Positions 46,922 through 57,866 of a DNA stretch of 64,000 nt are shown piece by piece; within the stretch, counting starts at the first letter, position 1, and each line of letters begins with the position of its first letter. Position numbers and translations under genes: made by a program. A model generated the notes under the pieces. The model was given only the letters and a program-made list of their open reading frames with translations. It searched no databases and was not told where the DNA came from. The DNA comes from Adiantum capillus-veneris (taxonomy: Eukaryota > Streptophyta > Polypodiopsida > Polypodiales > Pteridaceae): positions 145,003,741-145,067,740 of the forward strand of contig CM043945.1 of assembly GCA_014529385.2 (NCBI GenBank), in the 5' to 3' direction.

Positions 46922-47770
46922 AGACATCCTACGTGTAGGATGTCTCCTGCTCTGTTTTGCTTGGATTTTTGCACTATGGATTCCCCTTGATGTGCTGAGT
47001 CCACAGCTGTTTTTACTTTTTGATTTGGACACCTATAAGCTGGTCAATGGATCAAAAATATGTTTCGACAGCCTGTTGTTGGTCTGATCAATCAAATCAA
47101 CTCCAATTTGGACCCAAATTGACTAGGAGGCTTGCCTTAGGCTATACAACACCCTGCTAGGCTTACAGTCAACTTTTGGCTTCAAATTCATGCATTAGAC
47201 ATTCTACGGGTAGCATGTATTTTTGCTCAGAATGGCTTCAAATGCACAACACAGACTCCTCTTGAGGTGCTGATCACTTTGGTATGCTCAAAACTAAGTT
47301 TGGAGTGCAAAATCACACAGATGACATCCTACGCGTAGGATGTCTTTTTGGTCTGTTTAACCCCAGACTTGACCCACAGCTTCCCCTTGATGTCAGCAAC
47401 CCATTGGTATGCTTGGATTTTGGTTTGGATTTCAAAGACCCCAATTTTAGTTGTTCTAGCCTTTTTCAGCCAAAAGTGCTAAAGTTTGCTTACAACCCAA
47501 TTTTCTCACCCAAATGAGATGAAACCTCTCTCAGTCACTCAATATATCATGCAGATCATGCTCATGCAGCCATCCTATGGTTTTGGTCTTAAAATAATAC
47601 CTTGGTACAATTTGGGTAGGATGTCTGGCAATTTCTGTCTATTTGGCCTTATCCTGTCAAGATATGGTCAAATTTCCACTTTCCAAGTGAAAATAGGGTA
47701 AAACCTACCTTCTAGAAATTCCAAAATTCCCACGAGATTAGCCTGTAGACATCCTACACGTAGGATGTCT
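46922..47770. repeat. Palindrome array in the gag leader
   Basis: AGACATCCTACGTGTAGGATGTCT (46922-46945), a decayed copy (47207-47230), GACATCCTACGCGTAGGATGTC (47323-47344), a half-site (about 47615) and AGACATCCTACACGTAGGATGTCT (47747-47770). The steps of about 285, 116, 292 and 132 bp pair into roughly 400-bp units. The surrounding text repeats phrases such as CCCCTTGATGTGCTGA and GATTTTGGTTTGGA. The array lies upstream of the gag start, mirroring the array before the third ORF. Confidence 0.88.
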
Positions 47771-48287
47771 CCTGGCTTAAAATTAAATTTTTTTCTGACA
47801 GAAATGCTCCTGATGCTCTGCAGCTCTATCAGAAACACTCACAACAACTTTTGGACTTCACACTTCAGCTTTCAAATACACTTTTGCGTCTTTTACAACT
47901 TTGTGATGAATCTAACAAGCAAGTATACATGCATGAAGTGCTCTAGATCCTGAATCATGATGTCCTACTTACTCTACTCCTACTCCTTATGTGAAATGGT
48001 GATAATGGTGTTTTGGTTGCTTCCTGGCCTCTGCGGACTCTCAAGCTCTCCTCTCACCGCTTCTACCACTCCAACTCCTACTCTCTACACCACAACTCAA
48101 CTAAAACTACCTAAGTCTACCTAAGTCGAAGGATCTAGGCCAGATACATGCTCCTTAGACTCCCCTCTAAGACCTAGAGAGTCCTCCACCCTCTGATCCT
48201 ATCTAAATGAAAAACGAGACTCTTGGCAAGCCCAAGAATCCCTATCCTCGAGGACTAGTCTCGGTCACCTACCTAAGGTTTACGCCG
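47771..48287. other. Leader between LTR and palindrome array
   Basis: Non-coding. No tRNA-complementary primer-binding site was recognised next to 48288 (the minus strand reads CGGCGTAAACC). Confidence 0.5.
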
Positions 48288-49107
48288 TGACGGACGTGAA
48301 CACAGTGAGGAGTCAGCTAACAAGATTTGTCAGCTAAGGACGAAGCTCGACCCGCAGGCGCGTGGAAGCAGCATAGGGTGTCAACCTACACTCGACCGAC
48401 TCCTAACTAATTCCTACAGAGGTCTCTACGCAATGTCTAAGCTACATCCTTCAAGAGTGCATAAGAGGAAACTTCCTACAACGCTTTCTAGAGCCGAATA
48501 CCCATCAAACAATCTCGAAACGCCACAGAACTTGAAGGAGACCCTACTAACACCAATAGGTCGCTCTCCCTAAGGTCTATGAACCAAAATTCCAACCCAA
48601 AACACCTGGTACAAAATCACGTAGGATGTCTGGCCGAAAGTTGCGGATCAAAAACTAAAGTGCCTAATGTGTAGCTCTACTCAATGCAAAAGCGTGGATA
48701 TGCTGCAATGCAAAATCGGACAACGTATGCTCACCGAATCATCAGATGAAGCTCGTAGATGGAGCTCGCAAAACCGGATCGTACGCGCCCAATGTAGGTA
48801 TTGGCGCGTAGCTCTCGTCGGGGGCAACATGTTGCACTTCTCCGCACTCGATTTCGACCACCGGTGCGCGCGTAGCATCAAGATGAAGCTCTCACTCTCT
48901 CTCGTACAGAGGATGCTCACTCACAGACTTCAAACTTTTTTAAAATGACAAAAGGTCTTTCATTAAGGTCAAAAAGTGGTATAAATACCTTACAATTCTC
49001 AAACCCTAATGTTCCAACTTAACCATCTACTCAATCTAAATGTCAAAACTGGGATACAATCTGGAAACTTCTGTAAGCCCCAATATTTACAAAGGTGAAA
49101 TGTGAGG
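48288..49107 (-). repeat. 5' LTR of the giant Gypsy element, truncated
   Basis: About 820 bp match 15217-16043. Similarity stops at 49107 (AAAGGTGAAATGTGAGG), so the first ~80 bp of U3 and the outer flank are lost. It contains the palindrome half-site CACGTAGGATGTC near 48614. Confidence 0.82.
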
Positions 49108-49742
49108 TCTCCACCCCGCCGTCTCAAAGGACGGATTTGATGGTAAACCTGGTGGCCACTACATCTGTAGCGGAAGCAAACAAAGTGGTTCAGGGTTCAT
49201 CTAGTTGACGATCTCTCATTACAAAGTGAGTCGAGTTCGAGCCTACTAGCAAAGAGATCTAGATCCACCTCGCAGGGGAAGCGTGCTTAACTTATCTCGC
49301 GATCCTAAGACCCACCTTCCAAGAGGAGAGAAATCCCGAGTGCCTTTTTCCCCATGTTTCAGAGGCACGTACACTTGAGACTTCGCCGCTCTAAGGGCAA
49401 TGAGTAATACTAGTGTCGATTTAAGCACTATGGGGACGGAGAGTTCTCGACCACCCTTCTCATAAGCATTGGAAACCTGAGCCAAGCCCCCACTTTCCAC
49501 CCCCACACTCACACTTCCTTGTGTGTCCTAGTTACTACCACAATGGTTGTTCAACATAAAAGTTCCTTTGATTAGATTCCGATTCACAAGGTTCGTTAAG
49601 ACAGCCCTTTAATCAGTATTGCAAAGCGGCACCAAGACAATAATTCTAGTAAAAATTCTACTCAAATTTATTTATTAAAATTCCAATGTTCTGGAGGTAC
49701 AACATCCCCCCTCCAGCGAGAGTTTACTCCTCCCGTTATCGC
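49108..49742. other. Anonymous sequence right of the giant element
   Basis: No family recognised. A TΨC-like phrase GAGTTCGAGCCTACT near 49229 may be a tRNA-derived remnant, but no cloverleaf forms. Confidence 0.4.
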
Positions 49743-50280
49743 CTAGCTACCCATACAACTAGGTATGTCCACCGCATAGAAAGAGAGACGTGGGTTCCCA
49801 CTGCATAGAAAGCAAGTCGTGGGTAAAGGCCCTAAGCTAGTAACTCTAGCTACTGCGAAATCGTCACGAGCCGCCCCCTGTGATCAACAGGGGGATCAGG
49901 ATTAGTTCAACATTGGAAATAGAATGAACATGCCGAGCTCAATTTTCCCTAGCAGACATTCTTTCCTATTGCAAACACTATATCCATCAACCATTCTTTC
50001 CTACTTAGAATTTAGTATACAATTGAATTCAAATGCTGAGGTTTCCGTCGGATTTTTCCAACATGTTTAGGGATATGTTCTTTCCTAGCTAATCGTATGC
50101 AATGTTAAATTAAACAATTTGAATAAAATTGTGACCTACCTCATCCATTTCCTCATCAATAGCCCGTGAGATGGCCGGTACTTGTTCTTCCATGGGAGCT
50201 TTTCCTTTCCCATTCACATTGCTCGTTCCCGCCTCGCGGTCGTGGGCACCACCGAAGTGAGTTCTCTTTATCGGGGCCAT
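49743..50280 (-). CDS. Hypothetical two-exon small gene (91 aa)
   Basis: Exon 1, 50280-50140, begins MAPIKRTHFGGAHDREAGTS and ends EEMDE before GTAGGT. Exon 2, 49877-49743, follows ...GATCACAG and reads GAARDDFAVARVTSLGPLPT, CFLCSGNPRLSFYAVDIPSC, then TAG. The model is 276 nt, in frame, with plausible borders. I recognise no family; the CxxC in exon 2 is the only motif. It could be the 5' end of another retroelement's gag rather than a gene. Confidence 0.3.
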
Positions 50281-51477
50281 TTTATACTCACTACTTAAAT
50301 GATAAACTTGGAGAAAAGAGCTAATGTCCAAGAGTATCATAACAATCAGGATGACAGATTAGAATCACTGAACAATCCTTCTTATACGAGAGGGTTAGAT
50401 TTTCATTCGAGACATAGTAATTTTATGGATAATACTTTACTTGTCCTATGTGAACCGGTTCTAAAGTTAATCACTTGGTTAGGTAATTAAGAATTTCAGA
50501 ATTTTACTAATTAAATTACTAGAGAGTGATTTTAGACAAGCTCAATCACCTTCCTAATGCAAATAGGAAGATGCAGAATTACCGTATGCATAGGTGAGAG
50601 AAAATTCCCTTCTTAGTGGCTTAACGACGGATTAATTTTCCCTTAATTACATCTTAATCCATGAGTAATTTGAATCTAACTTAGTTACATCAATATTATG
50701 TGGTAATAGAATGAATTTGACCAAATCTACATCATTACCGGCTTGACAATTAATTACTATGATGATTAGCGGGAGATTTCTTCTTACTAATCATGCATAA
50801 TCTATGATTAGAAGAGGTTAATTGCTTGCATAATTAACTATTAGATTAAGAATTATGTAGTAGACTAGTGATATGAAGAATTAGAGAGTAGCTATTGAGA
50901 AATATAGCTATGATTAAGCAGAATAGTTACGAGATTAGGAGAATGATAGAGAGATTTGCAGCAAAGCATAAAATAAATCAATATTACCGTGATTAGGGGC
51001 TGAAATCTTCTCAAATTTCTGATTCAATGGAGTCCTTGAGATGAGAATCGGGCAACACTTCCCTCCTTTGCTTCTCCTCCAAAAGCTATGTGTGCCGCAT
51101 TAGGGGAATTTTGAGATCATTTTTGTGCCTTTTAGCGTGTAGAGAGAGAGTGGTCTCAACCAATGGTTGAAGAGCTTCCGTTATGGAACCTCTATTTTTG
51201 AAAACTCACAAAAAAAGCAAATATTCTATCTTTACCGCAACTTTGAGCTGGTAAATAGCAATGTAAACAAGTAAAAGTGCAAAGGCATTCAATAGCTGTC
51301 GCTTTTAGAAAGACGTACTTCTCATATTATATTGTTTTCATTTTGCACGTCGTCATCATAAAAAAACGTTTGGATTCTATCTCATGATCTTTTCCAGATT
51401 TGAACCGTTTTTTGCACATTCTGCTTATTCTTCTCTTGAACTCAGGCTAAACTTCTCTGCTCATTTCTTTTTTCACC
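50281..51477. other. AT-rich spacer upstream of gene A
   Basis: No ORF of interest. Should contain the promoter of gene A; no obvious TATA box stands out. Confidence 0.45.
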
Positions 51478-52782
51478 ATGGAATCTTCATCACGATCAAA
51501 ACGACCAAGAACTTCCATTGAAGCCATTGTCACTTACAACACGACTGATCAAAATAGAGAATGGATTCCAATAACTATACACAAAGGAACGTGGATACTG
51601 ATGCAACAGAACAAGAGAATAAAGTCTTCCACCAAAAACTCTTTCTTGGCGGGATGGAAGGGTATTGTTAAAGATTTCAGCTTTGGCGACAACAAAAAAT
51701 CAATCAAAGAGGTGCTGGTGCAGCATGTGTACATGCATAAAGATCTGCATATTGACTCAGAGAGTTCTGCTTTGCCATTACATAGACCAAACTGTAAGTA
51801 TCTTAACTTAAATCCTTATTTGTAATGCATGTTGTATAAGGTTATTTGTTGTACAGATTTGTATCCTTCAAACATTATGGAATGGCAGCCAGTAGAATGT
51901 GTTATAAATATTCTGGATGTGTGTCATGGATCAATTGGTGAAGAAATATACAAGGGAAGGACTAAGGGTTCACTGACAGAGAATGGAATATTCTTCTTTG
52001 AACATTATTATGTTCCACCTAGAAGGACTGGAGAACTTGGAGCCACAACCAAGCTAGACTTGCCTGATTTCAAAAGTGGAGAATGGTCACTCCCTAGCTC
52101 AAATACAAGTGAGGGCTACAGGTGCAAACTGTTTTGTGAGATTCAAAAGTGTTTGAAAGCAAACATAGCAAGCAAACAGAGTAGAATTTCTATATTCATG
52201 CCCATTACAGTTTTTGTAGACTTCTTCTCTAATGCTGAAGTCAGAAAATCTAGAACAATGTTTTCAGTGAAGACTTTAGACTCAGCAAATGTACTTGAAT
52301 TTGTGGATGAGGGTTGGAACACCAAAACAGTGAATGGAATCACTTGTAATGTGCAAGCTGGCTCAATTGCTTGCAAATACATGATAGGGACACAAAACTT
52401 CATTATGTCATTTTATTACAGAAGATGGCACTATGTTGGTGGTCAGCTAACTCCACTTGATCAAGACATGGAGGACTTCATTGACAGCCCAATAGAAGAC
52501 ATTGATATATGGGTAAACAATGAGCATCTGTCAATTGTAAAGATAAGAGGCATGTGTAGCTTACATCAATTGAGATTGGACCTGCAAAATGATGAAATTG
52601 AACTGCCCACAACATTCTGCTTTCAAATAAATGGTGGAAAGGTAACTGTTATCCCTAAAAGTCTCTTGTTCTCTTATTGGTTCTTTATTTAACTTGGACT
52701 GTTTTTGTAGGTATCAAAAAGGAATGAAAAGAGGCTACAGTGCAAGGACATCTTGGATGGCATTGTACATTTGGTGCCTTAA
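51478..52782 (+). CDS. Gene A: BAH-like protein with possible ubiquitin-like C-terminus (390 aa)
   Basis: Exons 51478-51793, 51857-52641 and 52711-52782, all with GT-AG introns, total 1173 nt with no stop: 390 residues. A basic start (SRSKRPR) may be nuclear targeting. Residues about 30-165 resemble a BAH domain: WKGIVKDFSFG, EVLVQHVYMHKDL, then NYLYPSNIMEWQPVECVINI, DVCHG, FFFEHYYVPP. BAH domains read nucleosomes and histone tails; the match is by pattern only. The last ~65 residues (IDIWVNNEHLSIVKIRG, LRLDLQNDEIELPTTFCFQI, NGGKV) look like a beta-grasp fold. The middle part is unrecognised. It converges on gene B with two minisatellites between, and is intact amid decayed elements. Confidence 0.72.
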
Positions 52783-52799
52783 ACATCCTTCAAAGCAAT

Positions 52800-52890
52800 T
52801 TTGTAACACATGACCTGCAAGGATCTTATTTTGTATCACATGACCTGCAAGGATCTTGTTTTGTATCACATGACCTGCAAGGATCTTATT
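52800..52890. repeat. Minisatellite, three ~31-bp units
   Basis: TGTAACACATGACCTGCAAG and two TGTATCACATGACCTGCAAG units, each followed by GATCTTRTT, in the 3' region of gene A. Confidence 0.9.
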
Positions 52891-53035
52891 GAAATAAAGA
52901 TCTAAAAGGATCTTTATTTTGTTATTGAAATGCAACTTTTCCAAACATCAATGATTTTACTTCAATGATTTGATTTTGTAACAGAGTCTTAAAACAAGGT
53001 GATCAAAATGTATTCAATTTCAAATATTTGCAATT

Positions 53036-53160
53036 ACATAGAATAGACAATTGGATACAAGTGGGCTATAGAATAGACAATTAGATACAAGTGGGCTATA
53101 GAACAGACAATTGGATACAAGTGGGAAGCTTGATACAAGTGGGCTACAATTAGAGTGGGC
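53036..53160. repeat. Minisatellite, three 30-bp units plus partials
   Basis: Units GAATAGACAATTGGATACAA + GTGGGCTATA at about 53041, 53071 and 53101, then shortened units. They lie between the convergent 3' ends of genes A and B. Confidence 0.9.
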
Positions 53161-53169
53161 TACAAAAAG

Positions 53170-55263
53170 CTAGAATAGTTTTCTGCCAGGAGTTTTCCTA
53201 TCCCTAGGCGACTTCCTTAATGGGGTTGGTGCTTTTGCAGTGGGCTCTTTTGTCCTGGGAGATTTTCTTGTGGGCTCTTTGGCAGGAGGGCTTGAGGGCT
53301 GATTCCTCTTTCTCTTATCATCCATCTCTTCACTTGCCTTTTCCTGCTCACCACTCTCTTCTTCCTCTTCACTTCCCTTTTCCTCTTCTAGTTTTGCTTT
53401 CCCCTTTGCCTTTTCTAGCTTTGCTTTCCCCTTCTCTTCAACATCATCATCTTTAAATACCTCTTGCAATTGTCCATTTGCTTCAATCATATACTTGATA
53501 ATCTTTGCTCTTGTCAACCATACATGGTTGTCACTATAGCACTCTCTGTTGATCTATACAAGGCAATAGAAAGCAAGTTTTAGGAACAATAAAATGAGAA
53601 AAAATACAGGTGGCAAATATGAAATATGCTATACTTCTATATTCTGATTGTCATTGCAGTATATGAAGTCCAAGAGGAGCTTGGCATTTGTCACTACCCT
53701 CCATCCACATGAATGGCTTTCAGGCTGGATTGGAACCTGCAACTCATTACATGTATTTATGGGAAAAAATATTTGAGGATAATCCATTGAAGTGAACAAA
53801 GCATAAAGATTTCCAACCTTCACAACTGAAAATTGGATTTCAGTCAGCATCTTTGGCATGGGTGGACAATTCTCCAGTGTCTCTATAAATCTTGTAGCAG
53901 CACTGTCCAAAATTCTTTATTAAAAGTATGTGCTTGAGGTTCTGCTTGTGGTTTAAAAAATGTGTCTGCTACTATACTTACAATTTTGCTTGACCATGTA
54001 CTCCAGCAAGAGAATTGACAAAGTAGCATTTTCTTTTCACAATATCAATTGCAATTAAACTCCAATGTGAGCTATAAAAACAAGCCTCAGTTAGCCTTCT
54101 AACATGAATTAGTAAATTCTCTTCACAAGGTGTAGGTAGGAAACTTACCTCTCATGATAAGGAATCAAGAAAATTTCACAGATTTCCAAGTCCACATGAG
54201 TCAACCACTTTGTGAGCTCTCTAATATTTGTCTCTGTCCTGAGAAAGTGGGAGATAGAAGGGTCTAAAAATTCCACCTTTTGTTGAAGGTCTGGCTCATA
54301 TGTATGCATCATTAACCTGGTACAAGATATTGTTATATAAAGAGTTCTTGCTATAAACAAAAATACAGAGGAAAACAAAAACAACCTGAGGCATGTGATA
54401 AGGAGTGGAGAATTCATCTCCTTGGTCCAGTCCTTGAGAATTTCCAAGGTCTCAGAGTCAAGTGAATTGTAATCCTCCCTAGGATCCTCCTCACTGAATA
54501 GAGTGACAACAAAACCAGTAGGATTGACACTCCTCAAGAGGGGCACTAGCTGAGGTTCCAACAGGACAAGCTCCTTTCTCTCTGCAATTTCCTTGTCTTC
54601 CTTTGCTCTCTTTTTCCTTTCCTTTTCCTCTTCTTCAGTAATATCAACTACTCCTACTTCAGGCTCCTTGGGCTTCCTCCATGGAGGAATGTTGAGAATA
54701 TTAAAGGCCTTAATATCATGCATAGGGACAGGCTCCAACATTCTTGAAAACCTGTATCTCAGCCTCCTGAGAGTGATCATGTCTTTGTCCATCAAAGTAA
54801 CCCTATGGGCATGAGCTGCACAGATATAGGCATCTTGGAAAAGCTCAATCATAAAGTCCTCAGAAGCCTCCTGGATACATGCCAATGCAGTTCTAGTCCA
54901 CCTCATGTCAATCTTGTACTCCTCTGCAACTTGTCTGCATAGTCTTTGGAAGGGCAGTTTGGGAATTGCAAGATTGATGGCCTTTATGGTCTTCCTTATC
55001 TCTCTTAGACATTTGACCCCCTGCTTGAACTTTCTCTTTGTAAGGAGAGGCTTAAGCTGCAGTGGCTTGGAAGCTTTCCTCTGATGTGTAGTTTTTCTTT
55101 TGCTTGGTTGAGGGTCAGGTGTGCTTGGTTTAGGGTCCTTCCTCTGAGATGTGCTCTTCTTTGGTTCGGAAGTACCAGCTAAAGCTTTGCTAGGCTGAGC
55201 TTCTTCTTCATCTTTGGATAGAGGCTTATCAACCTTCCTTGCAGTCTTCTTGGTCCTTGCCAT
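53170..55263 (-). CDS. Gene B: histone H3 - ULP1/C48 protease fusion (595 aa)
   Basis: Exons 55263-54386, 54316-54149, 54071-53982, 53902-53635 and 53553-53170 have GT-AG borders and sum to 1788 nt, exactly 596 codons. Residues 1-10 are MARTKKTARK, the H3 tail with K4 and K9 contexts (Q5 is K, S10 is V). A ~70-residue basic insert follows, then the H3 fold at 86-172: LREIRK, KLPFQRL, DMRWTRTALACIQEASEDFM, LFQDAYICAAHAHRVTLMDK. Loop 1 has canonical H3 length, without the CENH3 insertion. After an acidic helix come ULP1/C48 features: SSHWSLIAIDIVKRKCYFVN (His; Asn where Asp is usual), VPIQPESHSCGW (Gln and Cys). The tail is Lys/Glu/Pro-rich with repeated RKSPR. The ATG at 55269 is two codons upstream; 55263 was chosen for the H3 start. 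Confidence 0.82.
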
Positions 55264-56372
55264 CTTCAAAAGGGATAGGAATGATTGTTACACAACAAAC
55301 ATTAGTAAAAAAAGTAAACGATGTATATTTATTTTTTATTATTACTTTATCAAAGTAAACTCCTCCTTTTCGACATAGTGGCACACATTTCCATACATAG
55401 TGGAACACATTGCGGTGACACCCCGTACACGAAATCACAAAGGGACCAATGTCATCACACTTTCGATGATCGCGCACGGGGTGACGGAGTGCCAAGCGGT
55501 ACACAGAGGCACACATTGTATGCATGGTAAACTTCTCCTTGTGGACATAGTGGCACACATTCCGGTACACATCGTAAACACATTGCGGTGACACTCCATA
55601 CGCGAAATGACAAAGGGAGCACAGTCCTCACACTAGTGGCACACATTGCGGTACACATCGTAAACATGATCACACTTGTGGACATAGTGGAACACATTGC
55701 TTTGATACTCCGTATGCGAAATGACAAAGGGGGCAAAGTCTTCACACTTACGAATATCGCGCACGGGGTGACGGTCAAAGCGCTTGAAATTTTGGGTTGT
55801 GGAAGTGCGAGAACCGGGTAGAACCTCCTTCAAAATGCGCTTAGTTTGGGCTCTGAGGAGGTTTATATAGGGTGCTTTGCGCAAGTCCCTAGGCGCATAC
55901 TAGCCGTTGGACCACACTTCAAGGCGGCAACCGATTTTCACACCCCCCGAGGCGGCGTTTTTGGCCATAAAAAGAACCTACCCAACCCGTTTTTTCGCTT
56001 ATTGTCATTCACAAGGCTTCGAAATTAAGCCTCCAACCCTCCAAGCGACACACCGCGACACCCCGTGCGCGATTTTGGGAGCCGTCGACCTCTTCCTAGC
56101 AATAGGAAATCACGTACCAAGTGTCACTCTGTGCGCGTAGTTAGTGAGTGCCGAGTTTCTCTTAACCCCTCACAATTCGCATAGCAAGTGACAAACTTAG
56201 CATGTGACAATTTTATGTAATTCTTTTTTGCTTGCGCTTAATTTGTGCGCTTAATTTGCTTGACAATTTTATGCTTTTAATTTTTTTGTAGACTTGATAT
56301 AAAGAAGGGTGGTTAATGTCTTGATAGACTTCTCTTTTCTCTTTTTCAGCTGAGCATTTGTGGATTGTCATA
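55264..56372. promoter_or_regulatory. Divergent promoter region between genes B and C with seven 16-bp motifs
   Basis: The motif GACACCCCGTRCGCGA and variants occur at 55417-55432, 55470-55485 (reverse), 55590-55605, 55704-55719, 55757-55772 (reverse), 56057-56072 and 56123-56138. A tandem repeat of about 120 bp (TAGTGGCACACATTGCGGT, ATGACAAAGGG) covers 55370-55770. The region lies between two divergent starts (55263 and 56373), so it must hold both promoters. A CAG at 56347-56349, 24 bp before the gene C start, may end a 5'-UTR intron. Confidence 0.6.
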
Positions 56373-57866
56373 ATGGATACAGAGGATATACAAGAGACCG
56401 CTGATGACAGGCTGATGTCTTTTCTTTACAAAGTTAATGAACTTACAAGATTTCAAAGTGTTAAACAGATTTTTAATGCTGCCTTTGATCTTCAAGCACT
56501 TGTGGATGGCTTCTCTACACAAATTAGTGACTTGAAAGAGATATATACAGAATTGATCAGAGATCACAGGCTTGACAATCTTGTTCATTTTGTTGATATA
56601 TGCAAAGCAGGTAGCTTGTCAAGGACAGGTATTGCAAAGAAGTGGTCAAGCCTTCATCCAGACTGGCAAAAGATCATAAAGCCTTGCAAATTTCATGGTA
56701 ATATTCATTGCCAGTTGGTAGATTATGACCTTGGACTTATCATTTTCTTCAGTGTACTCCCAACACCAGAGGGCAAAGATATTCCAAAGCATATTTCCCA
56801 GGCTGAAGAGGACCAGGAGAAAGAGGAGATAGAGATGGAGTTCCATGAAGAGGAAGAGAAGCTACAAAGCACTGAGATGCTGGACATTGCAAAATTTAAA
56901 GCAGAAAACATCACTAAAGTGGAGAATGTTGACATTGAGGATGAAGATGTTGATCCTTTGCATTGCACAGCAACATTTCCCACATACAAAGTTAACAAAA
57001 AGGAATATGTTTTGCTGAATGACATTCAGCATCTTTTTGATCTAAGGGAAGATTATGCTTTGGCAGTTTTGGCTGAGTGGGGATCTAATGACATAGGATT
57101 TATTGATTACTCACCTTGCCCCTTAGCAGTCTTGGACACAGAGGCAGAAAATTTTATTGACAGCTCAAGTGTTGGAAAGCATGTGCAGGACATTGTTCTG
57201 AGATATGAGCAACAGGGTGTACCTTCTGAAGAGGAGTTCAATGAGATCCAGAAAAGGCTTAAAATAGAGCATATGGGAGAGGAAAAGACCAGAGATTATG
57301 AAGTAAGGCCAACTAGATCCATTGATATATGGGAACCTGCCTTGTTTGAGGAGGATGAGTCTCCTAAGGTATGTTAATGACCATTTTGCCCTGTCTTATT
57401 AATGTGCTGAACAATTAACCAAGACATATTTTTGCAGATTGAAATACTGGACACAGACAAATTCCTTGGCGGGGGGAAGGGTTCCAGACCCTTAAATTTA
57501 GGAAGGAACCAGAGCTTGGGACACTTTATTGGGAAGCTCAACAAAGAGACTGTCATTATATTCCATAACAAGTTTACAAGAGAACCATTGCTGCCAATGC
57601 TTGCAATTAAAGCACTTGCAAAGGTTGTTGGTTCATATCAGCTTCCTCCAGGGTTAGAGAAGTTAATATTGGTGGAAAAGGAGGAAGCCATCAGAATTTT
57701 TGGATTCTTCCCTGGCCTTACTGGTTCTAGAGCTGGTTATTTTGCAACAATGGCATCCTATGTGCTTGCCCACTCTAGGGACCTCAAGAGACAAATGATA
57801 GGCTACAATAATCAGAAGTTTCTGAAGTTTAGGGGTGAAGTTGATGTACCTTCATCAAAAGACTGA
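56373..57866 (+). CDS. Gene C: unrecognised two-exon gene (474 aa)
   Basis: Exons 56373-57368 and 57438-57866, GT-AG intron, 1425 nt, both exons multiples of three, no internal stop. It starts at MDTEDIQETADDRLMSFLYK. Residues 1-130 look helical and globular (FQSVKQIFNAAFDLQALVDG, WSSLHPDWQKI). An acidic stretch follows at about 143-165 (EEDQEKEEIEMEFHEEEE). The C-terminal part has LNLGRNQSLGHFIGKL and GFFPGLTGSRAGYFATMASY. I recognise no family and see no transposase DDE pattern, signal peptide or membrane segment. It is divergent from gene B, with a shared motif-rich promoter region. Confidence 0.65.

Larger units (their letters stand above)
15217..49107 (-). mobile_element. Giant Tat-like Ty3/Gypsy element with a third ORF, host of nested insertions
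   Basis: An LTR at 15217-16124 and a truncated partner at 48288-49107 enclose, in minus-strand order: leader, gag (46502-43251), protease (42696-41608), RT (41018-40263), RNase H, integrase (39313-38010), a second protease-like segment, a second leader and a long third ORF (33766 to 16177, interrupted). A polypurine tract abuts the left LTR. Removing the 14.1-kb hAT insertion leaves about 19.8 kb, within the size range known for Ogre/Tat relatives. RT and integrase wording (FLEIYMDDLCVHS, MVRQGRILGH) is Tat-lineage in style. Many stops show it is inactive. Confidence 0.78.

Noticed and set aside
49246-49512. 88-residue minus-strand ORF
   Set aside because: No recognisable motif, overlaps no splice model, typical length for chance.
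54598-55263. Gene B as a centromeric H3 (CENH3)
   Set aside because: The N-terminal ARTK/TARK context, canonical loop-1 length and the fused protease argue for an H3-derived domain, not CENH3.
51478-57866. Genes A-C as part of an inserted giant DNA virus
   Set aside because: Histones occur in some giant viruses, but all three genes have several spliceosomal introns and no viral core gene is nearby. Kept only as a remote possibility.
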